Below, one piece after another: positions 26,599 to 34,913 of a stretch of 64,000 bases of DNA (the stretch's first letter is position 1; each line of letters opens with the position of its first letter). Location: NCBI GenBank assembly GCA_041394725.1, contig JAWKHR010000018.1, positions 57,545 to 121,544 on the forward strand. Reading direction: 5' to 3'. Source of the DNA: JAWKHR01 sp041394725. GTDB lineage: Bacteria > Acidobacteriota > Vicinamibacteria > Vicinamibacterales > SCN-69-37. Made by a program: the position numbers and the translations under genes. A model generated the notes under the pieces. That model saw nothing but the letters and a program-made list of their open reading frames with translations. It did not search any database and was not told the DNA's origin.

Positions 26599-29500
26599 TC
26601 AGGCGCTCCGGTCGGACGCGCGGCGGGACGCGTGCACCGGCCAGTGCAGGCCGAGGCCGGCGCGGACGAACCCGGCGTCCAGGAGGGCCGCGGCCAGCGG
26701 ATGCTCCGGCGCCGGCCGGCCGCCGATCGTCTCGATGAACAGCCCGCGCGGCGCCTCGTCCTCGCCGGCCGACGCGTGCGCCGCCAGGGCGGCCGAGAGC
26801 GCGCGCGCCGTGCGCGATCGCGCGGGTTCCTCCTCGGGCCAGGCGACCAGCAGGTCGCGGCGGCCGCGGGGCAGGTAGGCCGCGAGCTCACCGTCCACGA
26901 GGATGACCGAGGCACCGGCGGTGCGCATCGCGCCCGCGAGCGTCCACGGCAGGGCGGCGCCGTACGGGTTGGCCGGATCGGTCGCCGCCATCTCCACGCC
27001 GCGCGGTTCGTCCTCGGCGCCGCGCGATCCGCGCAGCAGGTCGATCGCGCCCGGCAGCGCGAACTGGGTGGCGCCGAGCCCGGCAACGAAATAGCCGCGC
27101 CGCACCTGCCCGGCCTCGTCCATCGCGCGGAGCGCCGGATACACGGCGGAAAAGCCGCCGGCCACGCCCTCGTGCGCCACCGCCTCGCGCGTGAGCACGC
27201 CGTGGCGCGCGAGCAGCTGCCGCGTGCGCGTCGCCAGCCGCGACGTGGCCGTGGACGCGGCGCCCGGCGTCCGGACGAGCGACCATCGGCCCTCGGCGGC
27301 GCGCGGCACGAGGCGGCGCGACCGGAACGCGGGCCGGCGCGTCGCGCGCCGTCGCCGCTCCGGCGGCTCCAGCCAGGCGCGCAGCGCCTGGAAGCCGTCG
27401 TTGGTCACGCGGCGCTTCCAGACCAGGGCCCAGAGCGTCTCGACGAGATCACCCGGATATCCACCGCCGAGACCGGCGTGCAGGTCGCCGAAGAACGACG
27501 CGCCGTGCGCGCCCAGCCACTCGACGACGGACGTCTCCTCGGAGGTCAGGACCTCGTCGACGGGATCCGGCAGCAGGTCGAGCTGGTCGGCCAGGAGCAG
27601 GGCGATGCGGCCGTCGCGCGCGCCGAGCGGATCGACGCCGGTCCAGATGACCTCCCCGGCGGCGGCGAGCGTGTCCAGCCACGCGGCCGCATAGGGCCGG
27701 AGCCGCGCCGGCAGGAGGTCTCGCTCGAGCGTCGACGCGATGAGCGGGGCGCCCTGCAGCTGCTCGATCACGTCGAGCAGCGCGTCGGGCCCCGTGCGTG
27801 CCGCGCCGATCCCGTGCCACGTGACCGCGAACCGGCCGAACGCCGCCGCATCGACCGCCGCCACCTCGTGTCGAAGCGACGCGAGCGATCGCCGCCGGAC
27901 CTGCCGCAGCACGCCGGGCTCGCACCACTCGCGGCCGGTCCGTCCCGGCGTGAACTCGCCCTGCGCGACGCGCCCCGCCTCGAGCAGCGCGGCCAGGGTC
28001 GCCTCCACGACGGGCGCCGCGAGGCCGAACCGCCGCGCCACGTCGGCGGGCGTGAACGGGCCGTGCGTGCGGGCATAACGCGAGACGAGATCGCCCGTGG
28101 CGTCCGCCACGGGCTCGAGCAGCGCCTCCGGAACGCCGCGCGGCAGCGGCACGCCGAGCGCGTCGCGGTACCGCGCCGCGTCCTCGATCGCGACGATGCG
28201 CCGCTCCCCCGCCACGGGCAGCTCGAGGACGCGGCGGGCCTCGACGAGCGTGTCCAGCGCGGCCGGGAGCGCCGACGGCTGGCACCGCGCGGCCAGCTCG
28301 TCGCGCGAGAGGTCGCCGATCTCGAGCAGCAGGTCGTGGAGCCCGTCGGCGGATCGCGCGCGCCGGGCGTCGGTCAGCCGCTGCAGGTCGAGCTCGAGCG
28401 CGGCGATCGCGTCGGCGTCGAGCAGGTCGCGCAGTTCGGCGTCGCCGATGAGCTCGCGGAGCTGGGCCTGGTCGACGGCGAGCGCCTGGGCGCGCCGTTC
28501 GGCCAGCGGCGCGTCGCCGTCGTAGAGGAAGTTGGCCACGTAGCCGAAGAGCAGCGACGCGGCGAACGGCGTCGGCGTGGCCGGATCGACCACGGCCAGC
28601 GCGATCCGGCGATCGCGGATCTGCCGCAGCGTGTCGACGAGCGCGGGCAGGTCGAAGACGTCGCGGAGGCATTCGCGATACGTCTCGAGCACGATCGGGA
28701 ACGACCCGAATCGCGCCGCGACGCCGAGCAGGTCGGACGCCTTCTTGCGCTGCTGCCAGAGCGGCGCCCGCGACCCGACCCGCCGCCTGGGCAGGAGCAG
28801 CGCGCGGCCCGCGTTCTCACGGAACCGCGCGGCGAAGAGCGCGGTGGCGCCGAGCTGGGCCATCACCAGCGCCTCGACCTCGTCCGGATCGGGCACGAGC
28901 AGGGACGGATCCGGCGGCGCGTCCACGTCCGGAAACCGCACGACGAACCCGTCGTCGGACCACAACGTCTCGACGTCGACGCCGGTCTCACGCCGGATTT
29001 TCGCGACGACGGCCATGCACCACGGCGCGTGGAGCCGCGATCCGCGCGGGGAGAGCAGGCACACGCGCCAGTCGCCGAGCTCGTCGCGGACGCGCTCGAT
29101 GACCACGGTCGCGGCGTCGGGCACCGCGCCGGCGGCGGCCTGGTCGCGCACGTAGCGGACGAGGTTCTCGGCGGCGGCCGGGTCCAGATCGTGCCCGGTC
29201 GTCAGGCGCTTGAGCGCGGCCGGAATCGACCCGCGCGCCAGATCGCGCGTGAGGTCGCCGATCTCGAGGCCGAGCTCGAGCGGGCGGCCGGGGCGATCGC
29301 CCTTCCAGAACGGGGTCTTGCCGGGCTGCCCGGCGGCCGGCGTGACCAGCACGCGGTCGTGGGTGATGTCCTCGATGCGCCAGCTCGACGCGCCGAGCAC
29401 GAAGACCTCGCCGACGCGCGACTCGAAGACCATCTCCTCGTCGAGCTCGCCCACGCGGATGTTCTGCCGGCCGGTGCCGACGAGGAACACGCCGTACAGG

Positions 29501-31140
29501 CCGCGGTCGGGGATGGTGCCGGCATTCGCGATCGCGAGCCGCTTCGCGCCGGCGCGGCTCGTGAGGCGGTTGCGGGCGCGATCCCAGGTCACGCGCGGTC
29601 GCAGCTCCGCGAACTCGTCCGAGGGGTAGCGCCCCGAGAGCATGTCGAGGACGCCCTCGAACGCCTCGCGGCTGAGCGCCTCGAACGGTGCCGCGCCCCG
29701 GGCGACCGCGAAGAGTGCGTCCACGGTCCAGTCGTCCACGGCGACCATCGCGACGATCTGCTGCGCGAGGACGTCCAGCGGGTTGCGCGGATAGCGCGTC
29801 GCCTCGACGCGGCCCTCGTGCATGGCGCGCGCGACCGCCGCGCACGCGAGCAAATCGCCGCGGAACTTCGGGAAGATGACGCCCTCGCTGGCCGCCCCCA
29901 CCTGGTGGCCCGCGCGCCCGATCCGCTGCAGGCCGCTCGCGACCGACGGCGGCGCCTCGACCTGCACGACCAGGTCGATGGCGCCCATGTCGATGCCGAG
30001 TTCCAGCGACGAGGTGGCGACCAGCGCGCGAAGCGTGCCGGCCTTCAGGCGATCCTCGATGTCCATCCGCTGCTCGCGCGCGAGCGAGCCGTGATGCGAT
30101 CGGACGAGCGTCTCCCCCGCCAGCTCGTTGACCGCCGCGGCCAGGCGCTCGGCCAGGCGGCGGCTGTTGACGAAGATCAGCGTCGATCGATGGCTCCGGA
30201 TGAGATCGAGGAGTCGCGGATGGATCGCCGCCCAGATCGACTGCCGCGGCGTCGTCGAGGCGGGGCCGGTCGCCGACGAGTTCGGCTGGCCGACCGCGGC
30301 CATGTCCTCGACCGGCACGTCGATGCGCAGGGCAAGGCGCTTCGGCTCGCCCGCGTCGACGATGGTCACGTCGCGATGGCGAATCTCACCGCCCGCCTGC
30401 CCGAACTCGGCATGGACCGAGGCGGCCGGCGCCGGGGGACGGGCCCCGCGTCTGGCGCGGCGCGCGGGCCGCGCGCGGCGGCTCACGGCCGGCGCCACGC
30501 CGCCGAGATACCGCGCGACCTCCTCGAGTGGCCGCTGCGTGGCCGAGAGCCCGATGCGCTGCAGCGGCGCGCGCGCGATGGCCTGCAGGCGCTCGAGGGA
30601 GAGCGCGAGGTGCGCGCCGCGCTTGGTCGGCACGAGCGCGTGGATCTCGTCGATGATCACGGTCTCGATCGACCGCAGCACCTCGCGCGCCTGCGAGGTC
30701 AGGAGCAGGAACAGCGACTCGGGCGTCGTGATCAGGATGTCGGCGGGTCGCCGCTGGAAGCGGGCCCGCTCGCTGGCCGGCGTGTCGCCCGTCCGGACCG
30801 CGACCTCGGGCGGCGTGAAGCCGGCGCCGCGTGCCTCGGCCGCGCGCCCGATGCCCACGATCGGCGCGCGCAGGTTGCGCTCGACGTCCACCGCGAGCGC
30901 CTTGAGGGGCGACACGTAGAGCACCCGGCACCGCTCGCGCGGCGGCGGCGCCGGGGTCGCCACGATGCGGTTGATCGCCCAGAGGAACGCCGCGAGGGTC
31001 TTGCCGGACCCGGTCGGCGCCAGGATCAGCGTGGAGTCACCGCGGGCGATGGCCGCCCAGCCCTCGCGCTGCGCCCGCGTCGGCGCGTCGAACACCGACT
31101 GGAACCAGTCGCGCACCGCAGGTTCGAAGCGGGAGAGCAC
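26599..31140 (-). CDS. lhr: Lhr-type superfamily 2 DNA helicase
   Basis: This ~1510-residue ATP-dependent 3'-5' helicase has Walker A APTGSGKTLAAFLWAINR, motif Ia VSPLKALAVDVERNL, TPESL, the DEIH Walker B box (IIDEIHALVPTKRGAHL), motif III GLSATQRPLEEVARYLGG, and motifs V/VI (LVATSSLELGIDMG, QRIGRAGH). A winged helix and the long Lhr-C region of 600+ residues follow, so it is the full-length form. The GTG at 31140 gives the family start LSRFEPAVRDWF. A GTG at 31203 would add 21 residues. It lies directly upstream of the Nei-type glycosylase. The long clean frame contrasts with the frameshifted genes elsewhere. Confidence 0.93.
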   Translation of the reverse strand: MLSRFEPAVRDWFQSVFDAPTRAQREGWAAIARGDSTLILAPTGSGKTLAAFLWAINRIVATPAPPPRERCRVLYVSPLKALAVDVERNLRAPIVGIGRAAEARGAGFTPPEVAVRTGDTPASERARFQRRPADILITTPESLFLLLTSQAREVLRSIETVIIDEIHALVPTKRGAHLALSLERLQAIARAPLQRIGLSATQRPLEEVARYLGGVAPAVSRRARPARRARRGARPPAPAASVHAEFGQAGGEIRHRDVTIVDAGEPKRLALRIDVPVEDMAAVGQPNSSATGPASTTPRQSIWAAIHPRLLDLIRSHRSTLIFVNSRRLAERLAAAVNELAGETLVRSHHGSLAREQRMDIEDRLKAGTLRALVATSSLELGIDMGAIDLVVQVEAPPSVASGLQRIGRAGHQVGAASEGVIFPKFRGDLLACAAVARAMHEGRVEATRYPRNPLDVLAQQIVAMVAVDDWTVDALFAVARGAAPFEALSREAFEGVLDMLSGRYPSDEFAELRPRVTWDRARNRLTSRAGAKRLAIANAGTIPDRGLYGVFLVGTGRQNIRVGELDEEMVFESRVGEVFVLGASSWRIEDITHDRVLVTPAAGQPGKTPFWKGDRPGRPLELGLEIGDLTRDLARGSIPAALKRLTTGHDLDPAAAENLVRYVRDQAAAGAVPDAATVVIERVRDELGDWRVCLLSPRGSRLHAPWCMAVVAKIRRETGVDVETLWSDDGFVVRFPDVDAPPDPSLLVPDPDEVEALVMAQLGATALFAARFRENAGRALLLPRRRVGSRAPLWQQRKKASDLLGVAARFGSFPIVLETYRECLRDVFDLPALVDTLRQIRDRRIALAVVDPATPTPFAASLLFGYVANFLYDGDAPLAERRAQALAVDQAQLRELIGDAELRDLLDADAIAALELDLQRLTDARRARSADGLHDLLLEIGDLSRDELAARCQPSALPAALDTLVEARRVLELPVAGERRIVAIEDAARYRDALGVPLPRGVPEALLEPVADATGDLVSRYARTHGPFTPADVARRFGLAAPVVEATLAALLEAGRVAQGEFTPGRTGREWCEPGVLRQVRRRSLASLRHEVAAVDAAAFGRFAVTWHGIGAARTGPDALLDVIEQLQGAPLIASTLERDLLPARLRPYAAAWLDTLAAAGEVIWTGVDPLGARDGRIALLLADQLDLLPDPVDEVLTSEETSVVEWLGAHGASFFGDLHAGLGGGYPGDLVETLWALVWKRRVTNDGFQALRAWLEPPERRRRATRRPAFRSRRLVPRAAEGRWSLVRTPGAASTATSRLATRTRQLLARHGVLTREAVAHEGVAGGFSAVYPALRAMDEAGQVRRGYFVAGLGATQFALPGAIDLLRGSRGAEDEPRGVEMAATDPANPYGAALPWTLAGAMRTAGASVILVDGELAAYLPRGRRDLLVAWPEEEPARSRTARALSAALAAHASAGEDEAPRGLFIETIGGRPAPEHPLAAALLDAGFVRAGLGLHWPVHASRRASDRSA

Positions 31141-31216
31141 TCCGAAATCATAGCTGCTCTGCCATCTGAGATCGGCCCGCCGTGTTCTGGGTGGGACCGT
31201 CACGGCGAGCTCAATA

Positions 31217-33673
31217 TCAATACCCAGCCGACGGATCGACGCCGCTGCGCCGCAGCAGCACGGATGGTGGGACGCGCCAGAGCTCTACCGCGCCGCCGAC
31301 ACTGGCTGGGAGAAACGAACCGAGCACGAGCAGTGCCGCCAGGCAGAGAACCCGTGTACCCGGTGCGACTGCTCCTGGAACGGCCCGGCCAAGTATCGGC
31401 GCGATGAGAAGCACCAAGCCTGTTCCTGCCGCGACTCCCAGCCCGATGGCGAATGCGATCGGCGCACAGGCGTCGCGCACCATGACATGTGGCGGTGCCC
31501 CGACCGCCGCACGCACGGCGAGAGCAGGAAGTCGTCGCTTGATCTCCAACGCGGTCACCAGATGTGTTCCTAGCACGGCCGCGAGGCCGAAGGCGACTGC
31601 AAAGACAAGGAGGAATGCGGCACCGAGGCGCTGAGGCATCATCGCGTCAGCGACTTGGTTCCTGAGGGAGACGAACGAGGGCACCGGTGCGACTGCGCCC
31701 TGCGAACGCAGTACCTCTGTGGCATCCCTGAGCACCGCGCTACCCGCTTCTGTCGACCTGAGCCAGACCGTGCGCCGGTACGCACTGAAACCGGTGGGCT
31801 CAAACTGAGGCAATGGAACATAGACGACCAACGGCCGAGGCCGGCTGACGCTCGTGACGAGATCCTGAACCACACCGACGACCTCGACGGGGTCCGAGGA
31901 GCTCCCTGCACTCAGACGCAGGCCGATCGCGCTGCCAGTCAAGGCCTTCATCTGGCTCGCCAGCGTCGCAGAGACGATCGCCACCGGCGGAGTTCCTGCG
32001 GCATCGGCGGGGCGGAAGTCACGCCCTTCCACGAGGTGGATTCCCACCGTGCTGAAGTAGGCCCGATCGACCGCCTCAAAGTCGACGCGGCCAGGGACGG
32101 CGTCCGGATGACCGTCGAGAGCCAGGCCGGAGAGAACAGTTGCGCCCTCGCTGACGAGTGAGACGGCACGAATGCGGGGATGCTGGGCCAAGGCGGCGCG
32201 CAAGGCTTCAAAACGGTCAGGCATCCCCTCACGCGCGTCGGCTGCCGTGCCGAGCCTCGCCTCGGCTACGGCCAGCGTCGCCCCATCGACCGGATCGACG
32301 AGCGTCAAGGCGGTGCTGACGGTCACCAGCAGGGCGAGGCCGCCCGCGGTGGCGGCGAATGTCAGCGCCGCCTGGCCAGCGAGCAGCAAGAGAAAGCCGT
32401 GTCGTCCGACAGGACCGAAGACCAGGGCCCAGCCAGCGGCGGCGACCGAGTTCCCCCGTCTTCCCGCCAGAAGCGCGATCAGCGTCATCGCGGAGAAAAC
32501 GGTGCTCGCCACGAGTATCACGGACCCGACAGTGGGCGTGAGTTGCAGGTCCGAAATCGCCAGGTCACCTGGAAGACGATATCTACCGACGACAGCCAGG
32601 ATCGCCGCCGAGGCGGGTAGCAGCAGCAGTCCGCTGCCCACTGCCACGAGCCCCGCCTCACAAAGGGTCGGCAGCATCAAGTTCATGGAACCAGCCCCGA
32701 GTGCGTACCGCGCCTCCACCTCTCGACTCGACGCCCGCCGCAAGAGGGACAACCACGTTGCCGCCGCAACCGCGGCCATTCCGCATACCAACCCGACCGA
32801 AATCCCGAGGACGGCGACAAAAGACTGGACGGCGGTTCGGACTGCGGGCGACATCGCGAGATTGGCTGCCGGCTGAATGTCGGCTACGAGCCCGGCCGAA
32901 AGCCGCTGTGCCAGTACAGCGCGAACGGACTCTCGCTCACCTCCGACCTTGGCGCGACCGACGATTCGAAGCCAACTGCCCTCCGACCCCGGACGGTCTC
33001 CGAAGAGATTCCCCGCGCGCCTGAGCTGCCGTGATGACTCGACCGGCAGGTACAGAATGCCGGGATCCTGGATGGCCAGCCCGCGGAACGATGGTGCAGC
33101 GATACCGACGACGACGGCCGTCCCGTCTCCGACCTTGAGATCGGTGCCGATGATGCCCGGGTCGCCGCCAAACACACGGTGCCACAACCGGTCCGACAGA
33201 ATGGCGACCGGTGCCGCTCCGGGAACGTCGTCGGTGGCCGCAAACCGCCGCCCGGCCTGAACGTCGCCGCCGAGCACCTCGAATGATGCCCAGGACAGGA
33301 AGTCCGCGCGCACGTATCCACGCACCCCGTTGCCGTTGACCAGGATCTCTGACGTCGCCCCGATCAGGCAAACCGGCACCGACGGAAGGGCGTCGACGAC
33401 CGCCTTCGCCACCGGATACGTGAAGTCGGTGGACGGCGGGGAGGTGGGCGTACGCCGCCACCCGAGAACGATGAGTTCGTCGGCGGCAGGCACGCCCAGA
33501 GGATTGACGACGCTCCGCGATCTCAGACGGACAAACAGAAGAGCAGTAGCTGCGGCAGTTCCGATGAGGACGATGGTGACAATGGTGAGGGCAGGACGCG
33601 CGCGGAGTCGGCGCCAGGCGCGAGCCGCCTCGAGCGAAATCGTGGCCATACCGTACTGGACCTGGCGCGCCAC
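31217..33673 (-). CDS. ADOP-type (MacB/FtsX) orphan ABC permease
   Basis: The 818-residue membrane protein has two MacB periplasmic-core plus FtsX modules. There is an N-terminal helix (~24-46) and periplasmic domain 1 (~60-270, with FEVLGGDVQAGRRF and PVAILSDRLWHRVFGGDPG). A four-helix block, periplasmic domain 2 (~470-650, VDFEAVDRAYFSTVGIHLVEGRDF) and three C-terminal helices follow. No ATP-binding domain is adjacent, hence the acidobacterial duplicated orphan permease type. It begins right after the redoxin stop (TAG then GTG one base later); an ATG at 33649 is an alternative. Its role with the upstream redoxin and cysteine-rich miniprotein is unknown; export or surface remodelling is possible. 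Confidence 0.87.
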   Translation of the reverse strand: MARQVQYGMATISLEAARAWRRLRARPALTIVTIVLIGTAAATALLFVRLRSRSVVNPLGVPAADELIVLGWRRTPTSPPSTDFTYPVAKAVVDALPSVPVCLIGATSEILVNGNGVRGYVRADFLSWASFEVLGGDVQAGRRFAATDDVPGAAPVAILSDRLWHRVFGGDPGIIGTDLKVGDGTAVVVGIAAPSFRGLAIQDPGILYLPVESSRQLRRAGNLFGDRPGSEGSWLRIVGRAKVGGERESVRAVLAQRLSAGLVADIQPAANLAMSPAVRTAVQSFVAVLGISVGLVCGMAAVAAATWLSLLRRASSREVEARYALGAGSMNLMLPTLCEAGLVAVGSGLLLLPASAAILAVVGRYRLPGDLAISDLQLTPTVGSVILVASTVFSAMTLIALLAGRRGNSVAAAGWALVFGPVGRHGFLLLLAGQAALTFAATAGGLALLVTVSTALTLVDPVDGATLAVAEARLGTAADAREGMPDRFEALRAALAQHPRIRAVSLVSEGATVLSGLALDGHPDAVPGRVDFEAVDRAYFSTVGIHLVEGRDFRPADAAGTPPVAIVSATLASQMKALTGSAIGLRLSAGSSSDPVEVVGVVQDLVTSVSRPRPLVVYVPLPQFEPTGFSAYRRTVWLRSTEAGSAVLRDATEVLRSQGAVAPVPSFVSLRNQVADAMMPQRLGAAFLLVFAVAFGLAAVLGTHLVTALEIKRRLPALAVRAAVGAPPHVMVRDACAPIAFAIGLGVAAGTGLVLLIAPILGRAVPGAVAPGTRVLCLAALLVLGSFLPASVGGAVELWRVPPSVLLRRSGVDPSAGY

Positions 33674-33674
33674 C

Positions 33675-34295
33675 CTATCTCAGCAGCGCTTCTTCCGGCG
33701 CGACACCTGACGATGCAATACCCGGCAATACGAGGCCGAAGAAGTGCTCCACCTCGGATTGTCGCTCGCCATAGAGAGCTCCGGCCCACGCGCGTTGAAT
33801 GGTCCCGTGGTCATCGACTACCAGCAGTTGCGGTGTGCCTGCGAACCGCAGGGCTACAATCGGCTCGACTGCGTCAAGATCCAAGATCAACAACCGCCCA
33901 GGAAACGGGTGCCGCCTGAAGTACTCCTCGAAAGTGCTCGCGTCCTCGGAGCCGCGAACGACAATACCCACGACCCGGTAGGCCGACCCGATCGCGGCTC
34001 CGAGGACGGACAGGTTCTCGTAGTCTCTCGCGCACCATGTGCAGCCAGGAGCGAGCACGTAGAGAACCGTCGGTTCCTTGACATTCATGGTGAGCGCCTG
34101 TCCCCGCGGCTCCCGTACCGGCAAAGGTCCAAGAACCTGCCCAGCCATGAAGTGGGGTGACGTCTTCACCTCCCGCGCATTATGGACTAGCTGAATATTG
34201 GCTGCCAGCGAAACGGCGAGAACCAGCAGGCCAAGACGCTGGCCCGTTCGCGACTCCGCCCAGTCCACGAAGGTCCGGTGACCTGAGTTGCCCAT
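33675..34295 (-). CDS. Membrane-anchored thioredoxin-like (TlpA/redoxin) protein
   Basis: The 206-residue protein has an N-terminal membrane helix (~20-36, LGLLVLAVSLAANIQLV) and a periplasmic thioredoxin-like domain. The active-site motif is CTWC (C85, C88, in YVLAPGCTWCARDYENL) and the cis-proline region is FAGTPQLLVVDDHG (~155). This is the TlpA/AhpC-TSA-like redoxin pattern used for thiol-disulfide exchange outside the membrane. The ATG at 34295 is preceded by GAGGTAAAGG. The gene sits between a tiny membrane peptide and the permease, downstream of a secreted 8-cysteine miniprotein that could be its substrate (inference). Confidence 0.85.
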   Translation of the reverse strand: MGNSGHRTFVDWAESRTGQRLGLLVLAVSLAANIQLVHNAREVKTSPHFMAGQVLGPLPVREPRGQALTMNVKEPTVLYVLAPGCTWCARDYENLSVLGAAIGSAYRVVGIVVRGSEDASTFEEYFRRHPFPGRLLILDLDAVEPIVALRFAGTPQLLVVDDHGTIQRAWAGALYGERQSEVEHFFGLVLPGIASSGVAPEEALLR

Positions 34296-34302
34296 CGGGC
34301 CT

Positions 34303-34440
34303 TTACCTCGCGAGCCACAACAACAGGTTGAGGGCCAGGGAGAGCGTGAGCAACCCAAGAAAGACGAAGGTTCCCCAGTGCTTCTGCAGATAACCGAAGC
34401 TGCCGGTGGCCTCGCGCGAATCGAGGTCCTTCGTCGCCAC
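34303..34440 (-). CDS. 45-residue single-span membrane peptide
   Basis: A GTG-started frame encodes VATKDLDSREATGSFGYLQK, followed by a hydrophobic helix (WGTFVFLGLLTLSLALNLLLWLAR, ~22-45) with a short C-terminus. A TTG four codons upstream (34452) is an alternative start. The stop lies 7 bases before the redoxin ATG, and the gene is co-directional with all cassette members. Evidence for reality is position, the clean amphipathic-to-hydrophobic design and tight packing. There is no recognised family. The charged N-terminus predicts the N-in orientation weakly. Confidence 0.5.
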   Translation of the reverse strand: MATKDLDSREATGSFGYLQKHWGTFVFLGLLTLSLALNLLLWLAR

Positions 34441-34470
34441 TCTGACCGCCAAAGTCGACTCTTTGACTAG

Positions 34471-34743
34471 CTAGCCGCCGACCCCGCAGTTGCAGTCGTC
34501 GCCGTATCGCGCGTTGGACCCGCCGGATCCTTCCGTGCAAGTGCGCTTGCCACTGGGGCACGAGTTCGCGTCACATGTCCCAGCCGACCAGCCGTAGGTC
34601 CCGCTTGCCGTCCAGTAACAGCAGTACGTCGGCGATTCGACGCACTCCTCCCGGGCGACGGCCGAACTCGAGAACATCGAAATGACGGCTCCGACTGCCA
34701 TCAGCAAGGAAGCAAAACCGAGAAACGAACCGGGCTTTTGCAT
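34471..34743 (-). CDS. Secreted 8-cysteine miniprotein precursor
   Basis: This 90-residue precursor has an ideal ribosome binding site (AAGGAGG, 4 bases before ATG at 34743). A Sec signal peptide (hydrophobic ~8-22) has an SSAVA-type cleavage site near residue 30. The mature part is ~60 residues with eight cysteines (34, 41, 42, 57, 62, 69, 84, 86) and a glycine-rich end (DDCNCGVGG). The even number and spacing suggest four disulfides. I recognise no family. It lies between the sigma-like gene and the membrane peptide/redoxin/permease genes, in the same direction. It could be a structural, signalling or antimicrobial peptide; none is demonstrated. Confidence 0.7.
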   Translation of the reverse strand: MQKPGSFLGFASLLMAVGAVISMFSSSAVAREECVESPTYCCYWTASGTYGWSAGTCDANSCPSGKRTCTEGSGGSNARYGDDCNCGVGG

Positions 34744-34913
34744 ATGGCCTCCTTCGTGCACACCCCGTCCCGTACACCTACGTTTGCTCTCCGAGGGCTC
34801 CTCTCCTGCCTGCCGACGGGTTCGGGTTGCTTCTTCTGGCCCTCACCCTCTATACGATCCACGAGGGCCTGGATCGCACAGTAGACGGTTCGTCGCGTTG
34901 GTTTCGTGTTCAT
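34701..34913 (-). CDS. Small ORF overlapping the sigma-like gene stop
   Basis: The ATG at 34913 overlaps the stop of the sigma-like gene (ATGA, 4 bases), the coupling style used repeatedly in this window. It encodes 70 residues with a basic N-terminus (MNTKPTRRTVYCAIQALVDR) and a predicted helix. The last ~14 codons overlap the start of the cysteine-rich miniprotein in another frame. The C-terminal part looks less protein-like. It may be a true small coupled gene (for example a sigma partner) or a chance frame. No family is recognised. Confidence 0.3.
   Translation of the reverse strand: MNTKPTRRTVYCAIQALVDRIEGEGQKKQPEPVGRQERSPRRANVGVRDGVCTKEAICKSPVRFSVLLPC

Noticed and set aside
18957..31407. 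Long plus-strand open frames across gltX, ispDF and the kinase, and opposite lhr
   Set aside because: Same GC-driven shadow effect. No ribosome binding sites and no family motifs, and they conflict with well-supported genes.
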